A stretch of DNA of 64,000 nt from Porpolomopsis calyptriformis (Eukaryota > Basidiomycota > Agaricomycetes > Agaricales > Hygrophoraceae). This document shows, one piece after another, positions 47,874 to 60,433 of the stretch. The notes under the pieces were generated by a model. The model had not been told where the DNA came from and did no database searches. It saw only the letters and a program-made list of their open reading frames with translations. The DNA lies in contig OX621167.1 of the NCBI GenBank assembly GCA_951640195.1, positions 1,054,001 to 1,118,000 on the forward strand. Direction: 5' to 3'. A program made the position numbers and the translations under genes. Position 1 is the stretch's first letter; each line of letters begins with the position of its first letter.

Positions 47874-49536
47874 TTACAACCTGTCTGTGGTCTCTGCATG
47901 AGCAGCTGGATAAATAATTTAATCGTCGAACCAGCTCACCGACATTCCCGAGGTCAATGCAGGCTTCTTTGACGCGAGCGCTAAGCGATTTCTCGCCCTC
48001 GCGAACCCATACTCGCGGGTCATAGTACTGCAAAACACCTAAGTGAAAAACTTGGCCAGCCTAGACCGATCGAGCATTACCTTCTTATTAGGTTTGTCGG
48101 CACCCTCAGGGTTACCAACTTGCGTTTTGAGATAATCCTTCTTCTTCTCGAAGAACTCCTGGATTGTACTTCAAAAGTTTGAAATCGGTCTGACAAAACA
48201 GGACGGGCTGACCCTAATCCCACAGAGGTAGGCAAATTGTGTGTCTGTGTCACGGTCGGCAAGAGGTATACTTGGGAGTAAGAAATCGAGATCCTACCCG
48301 TGTCGATGTTCATCTTGATGACCCCATGACCGACGGCCGTTTTGATTTCCTCTTTGGTAGATCCTGACCCACCATGGAACACAAGGTACCTGATTGGCGA
48401 CACATTGCATTGGCAGTGTCAACTTTAACAGAACTACTGGACTCACAAGGGCTTTTCTGGCTTCCCGCCTAACTTGTCGCTGGCGAGCTTCTGATGCTTT
48501 CCCAGTAGTTCCGGTCGTAACTTGACATTACCTGGCTTGTACACACCGTGCACATTTCCAAATGCGGCTGCAATGCTAAAGTTCTTCCCTACATTGCTAA
48601 GCGCCTGATACACGTCCCAAATATCCTCAGGCTGCGTGTACAGACTAGCATTGTCGACGCCGGTGTTGTCCACACCATCCTCTTCGCCGCCCGTGATGCC
48701 GATCTCCATCTCGAGCCAGATCCCGAGCGGTGCCATCCGCTTGAAGTACTTGACGCAAGTCGCAATGTTTTCCGCTTTCGGTTCCTCGGAGAGATCAAGC
48801 ATATGGGAGGAGAAGAGGGCAACCTGATGCTCCTTAAAGTACGCTTCGTCGGCCGCAAGCATGCCCTCGAACCAATCGAGGAGCTTGTGAGCACAGTGGT
48901 CACTGTGGAGGACTACCGGACTGGTGAACCCAAGTTGAGTTATAGTTGCAGTTGTAAAGGGAGGAACAAGGCTCACATGCCATATGCTTTGGCTACGGTT
49001 CGGACATGATGAGCAGCAGCGACGGCACCAAGGATGGACGCCTGCTGTTTGTCGTTTGCGAGTCCTTTTCCGGCAAAGTAAGCAGAACCTCCCTGAGAAA
49101 CTTGGATGATAATCGGAGACTTGATGTCTCTGAGGTTTCATTAACCGTCATCAAGAGCCCAGAGACGCATACAAACCTAGCAGCCTCAAGGGCAGCATTG
49201 GCAGTCGAAGACGAAGTTACGTTCTGTGGGGATTGTCAAGTAAGGGAAATACGTGGGAGGGGTCGAAGACTTACAATCGCCTGGCAAGTTGGGGAAAGTG
49301 AGGATGAGCAGGCGGGATTGAACCTACAAGAGGACTCACGGGAATCGCGAACTGGAGGAAACTTTAGTGACACGGTCCAAAATTGATAGAATGACTTGCC
49401 TGATGCTGTTTGGCGTAGTCGAACAATTTGCGGGTTTCATCTCCGGTCAGAACGCCAGCCTTTGTTGAAGCACTAAGGTTATTGGCCAAGATATCTCACC
49501 AGTCTGACTTACTGGTACAATATCAAGAACGCCCAT
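47874..49536 (-). CDS. FBA1: Class II fructose-bisphosphate aldolase
   Basis: Zinc-dependent glycolytic and gluconeogenic aldolase. Twelve exons (49513-49536, 49400-49459, 49340-49351, 49275-49280, 49177-49223, 48977-49129, 48447-48920, 48298-48389, 48213-48244, 48081-48158, 47940-48027, 47874-47884) give 358 residues, the exact family size. Motifs are FAIPAINVTSSST, VVLHSDHCAHK (catalytic Asp108, zinc ligand His109), LDLSEEP, EMEIGITGGEEDGVDN, YLVFHGGSGS and VIKMNIDTDTQ. The block FAIPAI is encoded by a 12-nt exon and a 6-nt micro-exon. The intron 49352-49399 starts GCAAGT. The last 11-nt exon, giving the end NVDRL, is the least certain; two other acceptors would alter the final residues. 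Confidence 0.93.
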
Positions 49537-49849
49537 GGTAGAAATTGCGGGAACCCAACAAGCCTTCGGTTGATATTATAACAAGGATTGAGTGCACGTG
49601 AATATGCGCGGAATACCGAAGTTATCGACGTTATCGACATTTATCGAGCAAAGGTACAAAGCGGCCCACTCCGGCCCGTTAAGCCCGGCCCGCCAAGATG
49701 ATGACGTTTCCCGCTCAGTCATCCTCGTAATTAATTATTAATCATTATTTCGATCTTGGGAGGTATGTCCACGTACTTAGGTGTTAGACAGATGCGCACT
49801 GATAGGAAATTTTCATTTCAGTTCGCACCCCACTTACCAAAGCAACATT
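49537..49849. promoter_or_regulatory. Divergent promoter, aldolase / sterol acyltransferase
   Basis: In 313 bp there is a CACGTG at 49595-49600. TTATCGA occurs three times at 49622, 49631 and 49641 (TTATC is the reverse of a GATAA core), spaced 9 and 10 bp. Three CGGCCC copies follow at 49662, 49672 and 49686. The phased repeats look like factor-binding arrays; which gene they serve is unknown. Confidence 0.45.
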
Positions 49850-52252
49850 ATGTCCCAGGCTGAAAGTTTGGGCGTATCTCTCTCTACTCGCACCGCCAGC
49901 GGAGGGTTCAACACAACCGAGGGTACCATATATGTTTCGAAACCATTCCGCTCAAAGGCTTCGAAAGATTTACGAGCAATGATCAAGTTCACTCCGCGCA
50001 CGTCGCATTTTGACACGACCAACGAATCTTCGGGTGCAAACGAATTTCGGGTGGGTAGTTTGCGCATATGATCGCATCTCGTAAAGCCAACTCGTGTGCC
50101 TCCCATACCTCAGGGCTTCTTCTCCCTCTTCTGGATATCGATGTTTCTCTTCGCCGTTCGGACATACATTCGCAGTTTGGAAACCAACGGTTACGCCTTG
50201 AGTCTCGCGTTTGCAGCAATGTTGTCAAGAGATGCCATTACACTTGCCTTGAGTGATGCCGTCATGGTTGCCAGCACCGCCATTTGCGTCCCTTTCGCCA
50301 AAGTCCTCAGTAAAGGCTGGATATCCTATTATTGGACCGGTGTCATATTGCAACATCTGCTTCAAACATTCATTCTGTTTGCTGCCGTCACTTGGACTTT
50401 CAATCGGTGCGTGAAACCGATGTTCTACTGATCATTTTTCAAACGAACAACCTTCAGCCAATGGCCGTGGGTGCAATCGGGATTTCTGACCCTTCATTCT
50501 CTCGTCAGTAGCCCACCCTTGATCTTGTATTTTTGCCTGAATTTTTGTGAACTAGGTTATGATAATGAAAATGCACTCTTATATCACCACAAACGGCCAG
50601 CTTAAGACGGCTGCTGATTATGCAAAAATTCTTTCAGATCAACTTCAGGTCGCCACACTGGACGCAGGAGGATGGGATAGGGCTATATCAGTTGCCATAG
50701 CCCGCCGTGCACAATTGGATGAGTTGTCCGGGATGAGCGACTCGGCTGACATGACCATGAATGGTACCCCGGATGCAAGTGCCGAGGGTACGAGCATCTC
50801 GTTTATGGACGCACCTACGGCTGCCGCGCTTCGAAAACGCCTCGTCGCCATCTCCTCCGATAACACTACCGACGCTTCTGCCGTACCAATGCCCCCATCT
50901 GAAACAATTTCCGCCCCCCTCAAAGACCGAATTCTAGAGGCCGGGTTCGTCGTCCATCCACTTATTGACCATCCCAACGCGAAAATATCCACACTCGCAA
51001 CAGAGTTCTCGGAAATTCAGAGTGAATTGACCAGTTCTGGTCCCTACCCCGTGCAATGGCCAAATAACATCACCCTAAAAAATTTCGCTATCTATCAGTT
51101 AATTCCTACGCTTGTCTATGAACTGGAATACCCCCGCACCGATCGGTTTGTGGTTTCCGTGTCGAGAATCCTAATCTGTATCACTCATTTTCCTTTTGGC
51201 CCTCTACAGTATCAGGCCGATATACATATTTGAGAAAACTGTCGCAACCTTCGGGACCTTCGCGCTTCTTTATACTGTAGCGGAAAGCTTCATTTTACCA
51301 CTTACGCCGACACCTGATCAATCGTTCTTCCGCTCTCTCATCGATCTTGCGCTTCCTTTCATGATATCTTATCTTCTCCTCTTCTATATCATATTTGGTG
51401 AGCACCAGTTGGATTTGAATGTTTGCCTCGTATCTGACTAGCGGAAGAATGTATATGTAATTGTTTCGCGGAATTATCGTAGTATGTGCCTCAAACTTCA
51501 TGGTACTCGCGATTCGCTACTCACCTCGCGCGTTGTTAGCTTTGCCGACAGGCAATTTTATGAGGACTGGGTAGGTTTTGTTCCGCACCTATGCAAAACT
51601 TCAACTAATTTGACCAATCCACATTAGTGCGTAACAGGCATTCCTCATGTTCTGGGGATTATTAACGACCCGGTCGTTGTAGGTGGAATTCGACATCTTT
51701 GGAGGGGTACGTTGCGTTCCACACTTTGGATTTATCCATCCGTTTATGTCTCTTATAGTGCGACACATTCACTATCGAGCGCGCGATGAGAATACTAAAT
51801 TTAAGGACCAGAATTCTCTCGCAAATGGAATAAACCGGTGCATACGTTTCTATTGAGACATGTGTATGCGTCTACGATCGCGAACTACGAAATATCGCGG
51901 ACGACCGCGATGTTCATTACATTTTTGTTAAGCGCGGCAGTACACGAACTGGTCATGGTTGTGGTAACACGGAAGATCCGGTGGGTCATGAAAAGCTTTT
52001 GTTGCTACCGTTCCGATGCCTGACATTTCTGCTGGCAATTTTCATTTAGTATGTATCTTTTTCTGTTACAGGTAAGCACGCGTTGGAAGAGGCACGCAGT
52101 TGTTGATGTTCTTGCAGCTCGTTCAACTCCCTCTCATCGCCGTCAGCCGTTTACCCATTATCAGACGCAACAAACTCTTGGGTAATGTCGTTTTTTGGCT
52201 GGGACTCTATGCTGGATTCCCATTGCTGTGTGTTGCCTACGTTGCATATTAA
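49850..52252 (+). CDS. ARE2: Sterol O-acyltransferase (MBOAT); one frame uncertain
   Basis: ER-membrane enzyme esterifying sterols with fatty acyl-CoA for storage in lipid droplets. Well-supported exons are 49850-50050, 50114-50406, 50458-50503, 50556-51145, 51210-51397, 51442 to about 51480, about 51540-51570, 51812-51980, 52050-52071 and 52118-52252. Signatures: GFFSLFWISMFLFAVR, IMKMHSYITTNG, FADRQFYEDW, the expected WNSTS block near 51684, EFSRKWNKPVHTFLLRHVY, and the catalytic-His segment LLSAAVHELVMVVV. Many hydrophobic spans fit MBOAT topology. The stretch 51571-51811 cannot be spliced with GT-AG introns so that D-W, W-N-S-T-S and E-F-S-R-K-W share one frame. This could be unusual splicing, a sequence error or a recent break. 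Everything on both sides is intact. Confidence 0.8.
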
Positions 52253-52572
52253 CGCCTTGTCATGAGCTTCTAGGGATCTTGGTTTCCGGGCATGCGTATA
52301 CACGTACCATTCTGAATGTGTTGTACTTTTTACCTATGAATATGATCGATCGGTGGGATCATTCACTGCGCCCGCGTGTCGTGGGGCACCGAAAGTGTCC
52401 ACTGCCATGCCTTTGTCGCATTTCGACCACACACAGCTTAAAACAGTCGACAGCAAGATACTCAAGTTCAAGATTTCGTGAACGGTCACCAATGCACTGG
52501 AAACGCTTGATCCGAACGTTTGTCGGTCACGTGCCACACACCACCTCCGTCTCTGAGTCCGCTCTGGGCACG
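52253..52572. other. Spacer upstream of TRAPPC12
   Basis: The frame is open from 52195 into the TRAPPC12 coding region, but this part has no conserved content and overlaps the end of the acyltransferase. It is treated as 3' UTR plus promoter. An in-frame ATG at 52492 is an alternative start for the next gene. Confidence 0.4.
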
Positions 52573-54656
52573 ATGAGCGACTATTTATTACAACAGGCAC
52601 CACAAATAACGTTGCCAGCATCGCTGAGATCTGGTTCCAGCAGCGAAGATGCTCTCTCAAATTCTACGTTGTCAAATTCTCGAGAGGGCGACCTCTCCGA
52701 TCAACCGAACTTGATGAACACTTCAGCAGATATTTCTTCGCTTTCCTCGGACCCCTCCAAAGAAGAACCCTCCCCTTCGTCGGTATCCAAGCGCTCTCCA
52801 AAGCCCTCCGTTAGTCTTAGCGAGGGTGCAGGCTCGCCCTCCCTCTTATCCATCACCGATAGGACACTCATGGAGAACACAGATGACGCCTCCCGTCTTC
52901 CAACGGAGCCCGCTGATCCAGATTCGTTTTTAATCGATGACCCAGACGACCCGGTGTCCGAGGATGATGATGCGAAACCATTATCAGCTTTGCGTCGGCT
53001 AGAGTCCGTTCCCGAGCAATCGAACCCAGTCGCAGAAGAGATCCCACTTTCACACTCATCTAATAGCGCCACTCCCCCAATTATGTTTCCGCGTATTGGA
53101 AAAGCAGACCCGCCTCCACTTCCCAACAGCAGCGACGAGGAAGAAGAAGAAACACCAGAGCTCTACCTTCCAGGGCTTGTCATCCCAACCATGTTCTTGC
53201 CAATTCCGAATGTACGTCTCCATTTTCATTTGATATAGTAGTTATCCAGACATACTACCAGACGGACCCATTGACTACCCTCCTCGCCAAATATATATTT
53301 CCTCCTGAAAAACGGCCTACGCGAGACGTGACGGGCGATTGGCAACAAACCGATTTCCATACTTTAGTTGTGCGTCTTAAACCGCAGCATTACAAGAAAT
53401 CACACTGACACACTTCCCAGATGACCAATAGCTGGAGAGCATTGGCGAGAATGACCCGCGACCGTATCGTCGCAACAACTCCAGAGGCATTGCCTCTCAT
53501 CCTAGGCGTAAGCACTCTGTAGCAAAATTTGATCATACGCTCACTTCGGTTCTTCAGCTCTGGTATCTCCGCCTGGCATGTCTCGCCCGCCTTCGTCTTT
53601 ACAGCCAGACTGTTGCCGAGTGTACGAATCTATTCTCCGTCCTGAACGCCGTCGGACCCCCCTCCACGCACGCACACCTCTTTGATCGTCTCCTGCCATT
53701 CGAACTCGAGGTCATGCAGGCGCGACTAAAATATTGGGCAGGCGATCACATGGCATACTTGGACAACCTATATGCGCTACTCAAAAAATGCAAGACGAAG
53801 GCACGCCTCGCCAAGTCGGATGCCCCGACTGTCGCGATGTGGAAAGAGAGGGGCGCGAGAATCTGTCTCATCATTGCCTCTCAGCTAGTGGAAATGAAGG
53901 TTGGTGTGTTTGAAATTCCAATTTATACCTCGTTCTTCCCTCCGTTAGCACTTTTGTGCATAGGATTTCACGGCAGCAGCAAATCTGCTCGAACCACTCT
54001 GCCTGCAGGGCCCGAATGTCTCGTCCCCAGCTCTCCGTTCCTCGATTGCTCGGATATATTTACAAGCGGGCCACATCGGCAAGGCGGCAAAACATTTTGC
54101 TGCCATCGCCAAAGACCCCGCCGCCGAACGGTCCTTGAAAGACATGAACGCTGCCCTACTGGCCTCCGCCGAGGGTGAGTGGGCAGAGGCGAGAGAATTA
54201 CTCGCCAGCTTGGTAGCGCAAGATTCTGAGAATTATGTGGTACATGTCGACTTTTCCTTGTCGCCGTCCTGAGCTGCCCAACTAATGGACTTCAGGCTGC
54301 AAACAATCTGTCCGTCGCCCTCCTTTGCGAAGGAAAATTGACAGAGGTGTGCCGACGTCATCCCGTTCTCTCATTTCCCCTCGGTTCTAAAGTCTCTGGT
54401 AGGGCATCGCGGTATTGGAGGCTGCTCTCGCATCCTCCCCTTCAAGCGTCGTGGTGGCAGAACCGTTCCTTTTCAATCTGTGTAAGCCCTACTTCCCAAT
54501 ACAAGGACCTTCCCTCACGGATCATTTCATTTAGCAACACTCTACGAATTGCATTCTGCCACAGCCACAGAAAATAAACAGCAACTGCTGATCGAGGTGG
54601 CAAAATGGAGCGGTGATGGTTTGAGAACCACATGCTTGAAGATGCCATCAAATTAA
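52573..54656 (+). CDS. TRAPPC12-like tetratricopeptide protein
   Basis: Exons 52573-53211, 53262-53369, 53421-53507, 53558-53899, 53964-54239, 54296-54346, 54403-54481 and 54535-54656 give 567 residues. The first ~200 residues are Ser/Pro/Asp-rich and disordered. The rest is helical TPR: SWRALARMTRDRIVATTPE, LWYLRLACLARLRLYSQTVA, LLPFELEVMQARLKYWAGD, IARIYLQAGHIGKAAKHFAA, ANNLSVALLCEGKLTE. This layout, with a variable N-terminus and a TPR half starting in that pattern, matches subunit 12 of the TRAPP tethering complex, which acts in ER-to-Golgi transport and, in animals, at kinetochores. All introns are phase 0 except the last. The start is the first ATG before the serine-rich run. Confidence 0.83.
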
Positions 54657-54779
54657 GAGAACATATTTGATAGGATAGCATGATAACGAGTGGATTTAGC
54701 GTGAATACAGTTGTGTGGTGATGTATATGAATATGAAAACTTGTAATCTTTGCTATGCTTTTTCCTTTGTCACACGGCG

Positions 54780-57643
54780 TTAAACGTCCAATCTTGAAAG
54801 CATGTAAAGTTGCAGATCCTGCCAACCTACATCGTCAAGGTATTCAGAATCACATAAAGAGAATTGAAGCCCTTTCACTCACCACCCCCGACACGACACA
54901 TGACCTTCTTTGTCGTTGTGGCTATGTCTCCGTTTGCCTTTGTGCCAGACCGAGTCATTGTTGTCAATCGACAGGTGACAACTTTTCGAGACAAGGCATT
55001 AGAAAAGGCATACTGAGCCCTGATCTCTACCCCTTCACGCGGTATCGTTCGAAGCGGCGGATCCACACGCTCCACAAGTAATCCATGGGGAATGGAGTTG
55101 GCCACAGCAGCCACCTCAACGTCCAAAGGATCCTTGGAGTTACCTGGGATGTATTCATGGACTGGGTTCTGCTCATAGGTTGGCGTGTACGCTCCCGCTC
55201 GTGACGCAGGCCGTGAACCGTTGGGTGTGCGGCAATCCCTGTAGCTCGAAGGAGGTAACTTCTGCAGTGACAGCCGTGCTGCCCTTGAACCAGTATAAAA
55301 AGGAATTTGCTGTGCTCTTGCTCGAAGAGCCGATTCCGGCGTTTGTGCCCTTGTTGCGGAGGACCTGAAAGATGACAACGCGGAGTATTCGCCAGTGTAC
55401 TGGGACATGGCCGATGATGGTCTCGACGTAGATGGCAACATGAGGCTGGGAAGAGGTATCATCGACCGACTGGGAGGGCGCGGAGGATATGCAGTACCCG
55501 AGGGCGAGAACGTACGTGGTAGAGTAGCTGTGTTCTCGTCCTCGTACCATCCGGTTTCAGACTGTCGCCCAGAAGTAGAGCGTAACTTTGCAGGAGCGGG
55601 AATGTGGCTGGGGGTCTTTGGTCTCGGTCGCGGCATCGAGGTTGGGATATAGGTTTGCGATGGCGTCTGGGCGCGAGAGGGAGGCCGGAACATAGAGGTC
55701 GGAGGATTGGAAGAAGCGGTGGTAGAAACTGATGACATCAAAGGCGACCATGGCCGAGAGGATGTCATCGAAGCCCTGGATATACTTCGACTGTACTGCG
55801 GTCCAAGGGGGGGAACTGGTGGGATATCCTCCGATTGTTTACGCGGGGCGCCAATAGAAGGTCGTTTCGGAGGAGTTGCTTTGATTGTCGATGCACGATC
55901 GTCGGGTGAAATTCTTGTCGAACTGTTCCACGGTTGTTTCACCTGCTGCCGAACCTTTATAGTAGAAGAATCCACAATGGACTTGGTCTCCCTCGGAGAT
56001 GGATCGGGTGTAAAACTATGACTATATCGGTGGCCGAGCCGGTCGGGAGTTACTGGTGTCGGTGGCTGAGTGCTGCGGAACGAGAAGAGCGATGAGCGTT
56101 GGCGTCGAATCGTCGGCATGGGGTCAGATGATGGTTCGCGAGACGAAACCTTGGTTATTGTGAGAGGGGTCACGGGAACGGCAGTATGCTTGGTTGCCCC
56201 AGTGATTTTCCGTGCAAATTTGCGAAAGGGAGATATTGATCGGGAGATTGCACTCATTTGTCCTTTATTGTGCGAAGAACGCGAAGCATTTGGTGGTGTG
56301 GCGAGATGTCCGTTCCTCAATGAGAACGAAGTAGCAGCCGACGTATGAGACTCTTCGCTTGGTGTGTTCCCTCCTGCAAAAAGCTTGCGCAAGCCCTCCA
56401 TTTCAGCGTTCGTCCTCGCAATGCGTTCTCGCAGATTTCGCCAACGTTGGGAAGACTCGGCATGTCGTCTAAGCGTTTCACCATTCTTCGTGACACGATC
56501 CTGGACCCCTTTGTCGATGATAGATAAGACTTTGGACGTTGCTGGTACGTAGTGTCTGTTGACTAACGTCAGACGAGTTGGTTAATGTTGCACAAACTTC
56601 GTACTTTTTCTTAGCCTCGAATGATTCCAGGAGCGAATTGAAAACTTCGACATTTAATGGCGACTTGTCACTCCGAACGGAACCGGACAAAGAGACTGAA
56701 GATGTTGATATATCTGGTCCATTCCGCTGTATTTGCCAGATAAAATCCTAGCTCCCGGTGACTGTAAAAAAGATGTGCCAGAGGGGATGAACGTCCACTC
56801 ACCTGACATCTATTCACAGCTTTTTCCAGACTTGACATCATTCCATCCGCCTGATCAGTCACCGTCCGAAATACAGTCAACCACTTGTCCTCCTTCAGCT
56901 CTTCCCTCAAGACATCGCTCTCGTCCTGCACAGCCTCCCACTCCGTCATCAGCGCAACATGCTTCCTGAGAATCGTCGCACTGTCGCTCGCGCCGCCATT
57001 CGTCGACAGGGTAGGGGTTTTCGCGGTTTGCAAGTAGGGAGCTAACGCATCGTTTACAGTTTTCATCCCTTTCGATACAGACTCGAGCTTCTCGTCGAGG
57101 TTCATTAATGACTGGTCGATGACACCGGTTGTTCCTGCACTATCGCCTGAGGATTGTGACTTGTGTCGAAGTTCTTGAATTTCTAGAGGGATGGTCAGAT
57201 TGAAACGCACTGAAGAAAAGAGACAACTCGCCAAATATTCGTGTCTGGATATCAGATATACTATATGAAAGTTCTGTGATATGGGTAGAAATAGCCAAAA
57301 GACGCAGATCCCTGAGCGTGTCCGCCAAAATGAGTACAGCCCGCGTTGACAAGAATGGCAACATACTCTTGGCTTTCGATCTTGCTATGTCTCCTGGCTG
57401 TACGGTTGGAGGTGACGGTAACATCTTGGGGGGGAAAGATGAGTAAATAACGCGACTCCAAGAATCGGGAAGAATTGGACCTTCATCGTCAACATCCGGG
57501 GAAACCCTAGAAGGCGGGTGTGAAGAGCTTGCACTAGACGCGCCTTGAGAAGGCGAGGCGTATTTAAAGCTTTGCTGAGAATAGGCGCTAAGAAGAGAGG
57601 CGCGAGACGATGAAGATGGGAGGGTAAGAGAGACCATGTTCAT
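54780..57643 (-). CDS. KAR9: Kar9-like spindle-positioning protein with GAS2-type end
   Basis: Kar9 links microtubule plus ends (via EB1/Bim1) to actin and type V myosin for spindle orientation. Exons 57232-57643, 56803-57182, 56605-56726, 54883-56555 and 54780-54826 give 877 residues. The N-terminal half is helical and Kar9-like (STRAVLILADTLRDLRLL, LTVFRTVTDQADGMMSSLEK, VLSIIDKGVQDRVTKNGETL). The middle is long, Ser/Pro/Arg-rich and disordered, with several S-x-I-P-like segments (for example TPSHIPAPAK). The C-terminus has a GAS2-type microtubule-binding signature (DPLDVEVAAVANSIPHGLLV, KKVMCRVGGGWQDLQLYML). The first intron (57183-57231) has a GCGAGT donor. Confidence 0.85.
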
Positions 57644-57864
57644 GTTTGGGAGAAAGAGTGAAAGTTATGAGATAATCAACAGGAACTTGACTTGATGCTG
57701 GTGGACGGCGAACAGAAGAGGGAAACCGGGAATGCGTTCGATGCTCGGCGAGGAATGAATGTTCAATACCGCCTTTGTGGTGAAGCCGTGACGGCCAAAA
57801 CGGAAATTGTCAGGCGAACTGCTTAGCCCAGCCAAAAATTATTACAGCGATTTATATTCCTAAA

Positions 57865-60433
57865 TCACCCATCGACATCCATGTGCTCCGAATGATCGTT
57901 ACCTTGTACTGGTTCCTCACCAAATTGCCAGTGTTCCTCGCCGACCTTACAAGCTTCTTCCAGATCCACTCGAGCTTCTTTATCTCCATCTTTCAGCATC
58001 GTCAATCGGCTCCGTTTCACTTCTATCGGATCCACCGAATTGAAATACCCGGGTGAGAGCCCTTCTAAAGCCCACAAATGATGGCCCTCGTGTAGTCCGC
58101 CCCCGTTTTCCTGAGGGTTTGTGCATGCCCTCACCGCTGGTTGCATAAGTGGATGGCGGAGGACTTGAGGATAGTATCTTCCGCTAAGAAGCGTGAGAGA
58201 GACAACAGCTTCGTGCTCGGGTGGCAAAACCGGTCTGAACTTGAAACCTGTCGGAGGATTTGGTAGCGGATAAGGCCAAGAAAGGGTGGGTTGGGAAAGT
58301 CCGGTATTTGGAGTAAAGGATTTCCCCGACGACGAAGAGCCGTTTGCGGAGTCTGCACCACCAAGATGCGATTGGCCTGATTTTCGCTTGTTTTTTCGAT
58401 GTTCTTCGGCGTGAGGGTCTGCCCAGTCCTCATCAGCAAGCTCATATAGCATCCCACTTGCTCTGCACTCTTTCCTCGTTCCTGTTCCATCCTCACTGGG
58501 AACATCAGCGATAAAAAGCCCCTCCAGCTTCATGAATACGCCCCTCCCTCCCGCCCCTAGATCAGGATCCTGGGCGGCGTCTGACCCAGGAACGCTCTCC
58601 GCGCTATACTCCAAGGTGCTTTGAGACGGTCCCGAGGGCGGATAAATGGCTGGCGCTCCTTCGGGCGCAAGCTGCCTACGCGCCAACTTCAATCTCACAA
58701 GTTCATCTACCCAAATTCGTTCTCCACCCCACCAGAGTCCCTGATATCGCTTTTGTGTGACGGTCTGAGCGGGATATGCTGGGGCACCAACCATTCGTGT
58801 ACCGAGATCCTGGAGTTCCGATGGTGTCAAGTCATGGCTTGGCCCAGATATATTGGGAGTCGGTGAGGGTGCTGAGGATACAGGCTCTCCCCCTGTAAAG
58901 GCGGCATTCCTGGATGCCGCTGCTGCGATGACGTTATGTAATGATTCTCGAGAACTCGTTGCCGCTACTGTGATGCCGGAATGTGATGGTTCTGGGCGAG
59001 AACCTGCTGCCGCCGCGCCGGGGATAACTAAATACTTGAAGTCCCACTCATCGGTAAGAGACCAGTATCCCGACACTTTGGCTGCGATCTGAACTGCTAG
59101 GCCATATGGAGCTACGGCCGCAGCAAACATCGATTCACTGTCCGGAAAGTCTGACCCTGGAGCCCCTGGAGACAACGAGGGACATGGGTTGAAGGTCGCG
59201 AGTGATTCGGGCCGGGTATCTAAATCTCTCCAAGACGATTGTCGGAGAGCATGAATGACCTCACTGGAAGGTGCATACCCCTGATATGGGAGGACCTTGT
59301 CATCGAGGACAGTGTAGGAATAGGAAACAGCCAGAAGTTTCATTTTGTATACCACCAACTGCCGGACGGTCCACGGAGTTGGGGAATCGTCTCCGTTACT
59401 GTCGCCAAATGGTGGGTCCCCAATGACATTCTCGTTCTCCGAAGCGGCTTCACTTTTGGTCTCGTGTTCAGAGGTTCGAGGCATAGACTCGCATCTTAGT
59501 TTGACCTCTTCAACGATGCCCGGCCAGAAGTCAATGCTAATCCCATCTTTGCTCCTTCGAATGGGTGGGTCCAGATGACACCAGAGCAGCTCGCCCTCTC
59601 GGAACAAACGGATCGATTTCGGGGATGAGTATGCCGCCCTCAGATCACTGTTCCGCTCGCGAAGCATGGGCAAAGTGGGCGCTGAATGATCGAGCTTTGG
59701 GGGCTTGGGCATTCTCTGTACAGCCGCATAGGGTTTGTACAATACACGTTGGTCGCGACCTGTCCCCCTAAGAGCCGTTGTGCGATCCTTCATATTTCTT
59801 TCGCGGACCTTTGACGTGCGGGATGAGGAGGGAGACTGAGAAAGAAAATCCATTGAAGAGGTTATCTCTCTTTGTGCCTTCTTGGCACAATATTTACACC
59901 CGCAATTCGAAGAATCCAAAGTGGGGTCAGTCATCAGCCATATGGCATGGGGCACGAATTCCGGGATCGAGCGAAAACGAGACTTTGAGCCTAGAGGACG
60001 AGGTGAGCGTTGAGCGGATGATGCGAAACCGTGATTACCTACCCATGAGATAATAATCATGTCGGAGAGCGGCCTGTAGGCCTTTGTGGTGATCGAACAT
60101 ACGATAGTTCTGTGGCCATTCCTTGAGCACATATGAGGGACCCTCTAAGGTGTCAATAAGCCATAGACCCACTTTTCAAGTCATTTGAATCAAGGACACA
60201 CCAGGCCATTTCAGCGCTCTTGCCATAGCAGCTGCTATTTCTACCCGCCATTTTACATTGGGACCTGGCTCGTCCAGAGGAACAGGACGCATGAAGTTCA
60301 CCTGTCCTTCGTGGTCGACCTCGAAAGTTGTGTTGTGAGGCCAACGACTCTCATCACCATCAGATCTCGGAAACTCGACCCAAGATGGGTCCGCTGGTAG
60401 TGTATGTTTGTCTGAATACTGTCGGCGAGCCAT
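57865..60433 (-). CDS. CLR2: Transcription-silencing protein Clr2
   Basis: In fission yeast Clr2 is part of the SHREC complex (with Clr1, Clr3 and Mit1) that deacetylates histones and silences heterochromatin. Exons 60202-60433, 60043-60144 and 57865-59990 give 819 residues. The N-terminal Clr2 domain is seen as YVLKEWPQNYRMFDHHKG, RSIPEFVPHAIWLMTD and the cysteine knot CGCKYC. A BAH-like strand region with GELLWCHLDPP, FWPGIVEEVKL, YQGLWWGGERIWVDELVRLK, GVFMKLEGLFIADV and LLSGRYYPQVL follows. The tail is acidic (GNDHSEHMDVDG). The start ATG at 60433 gives MARRQYSDKHT, followed by W-V-E-F-P-R as usual. An overlapping long frame on minus (to 60132) is just unspliced intron. Confidence 0.9.
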
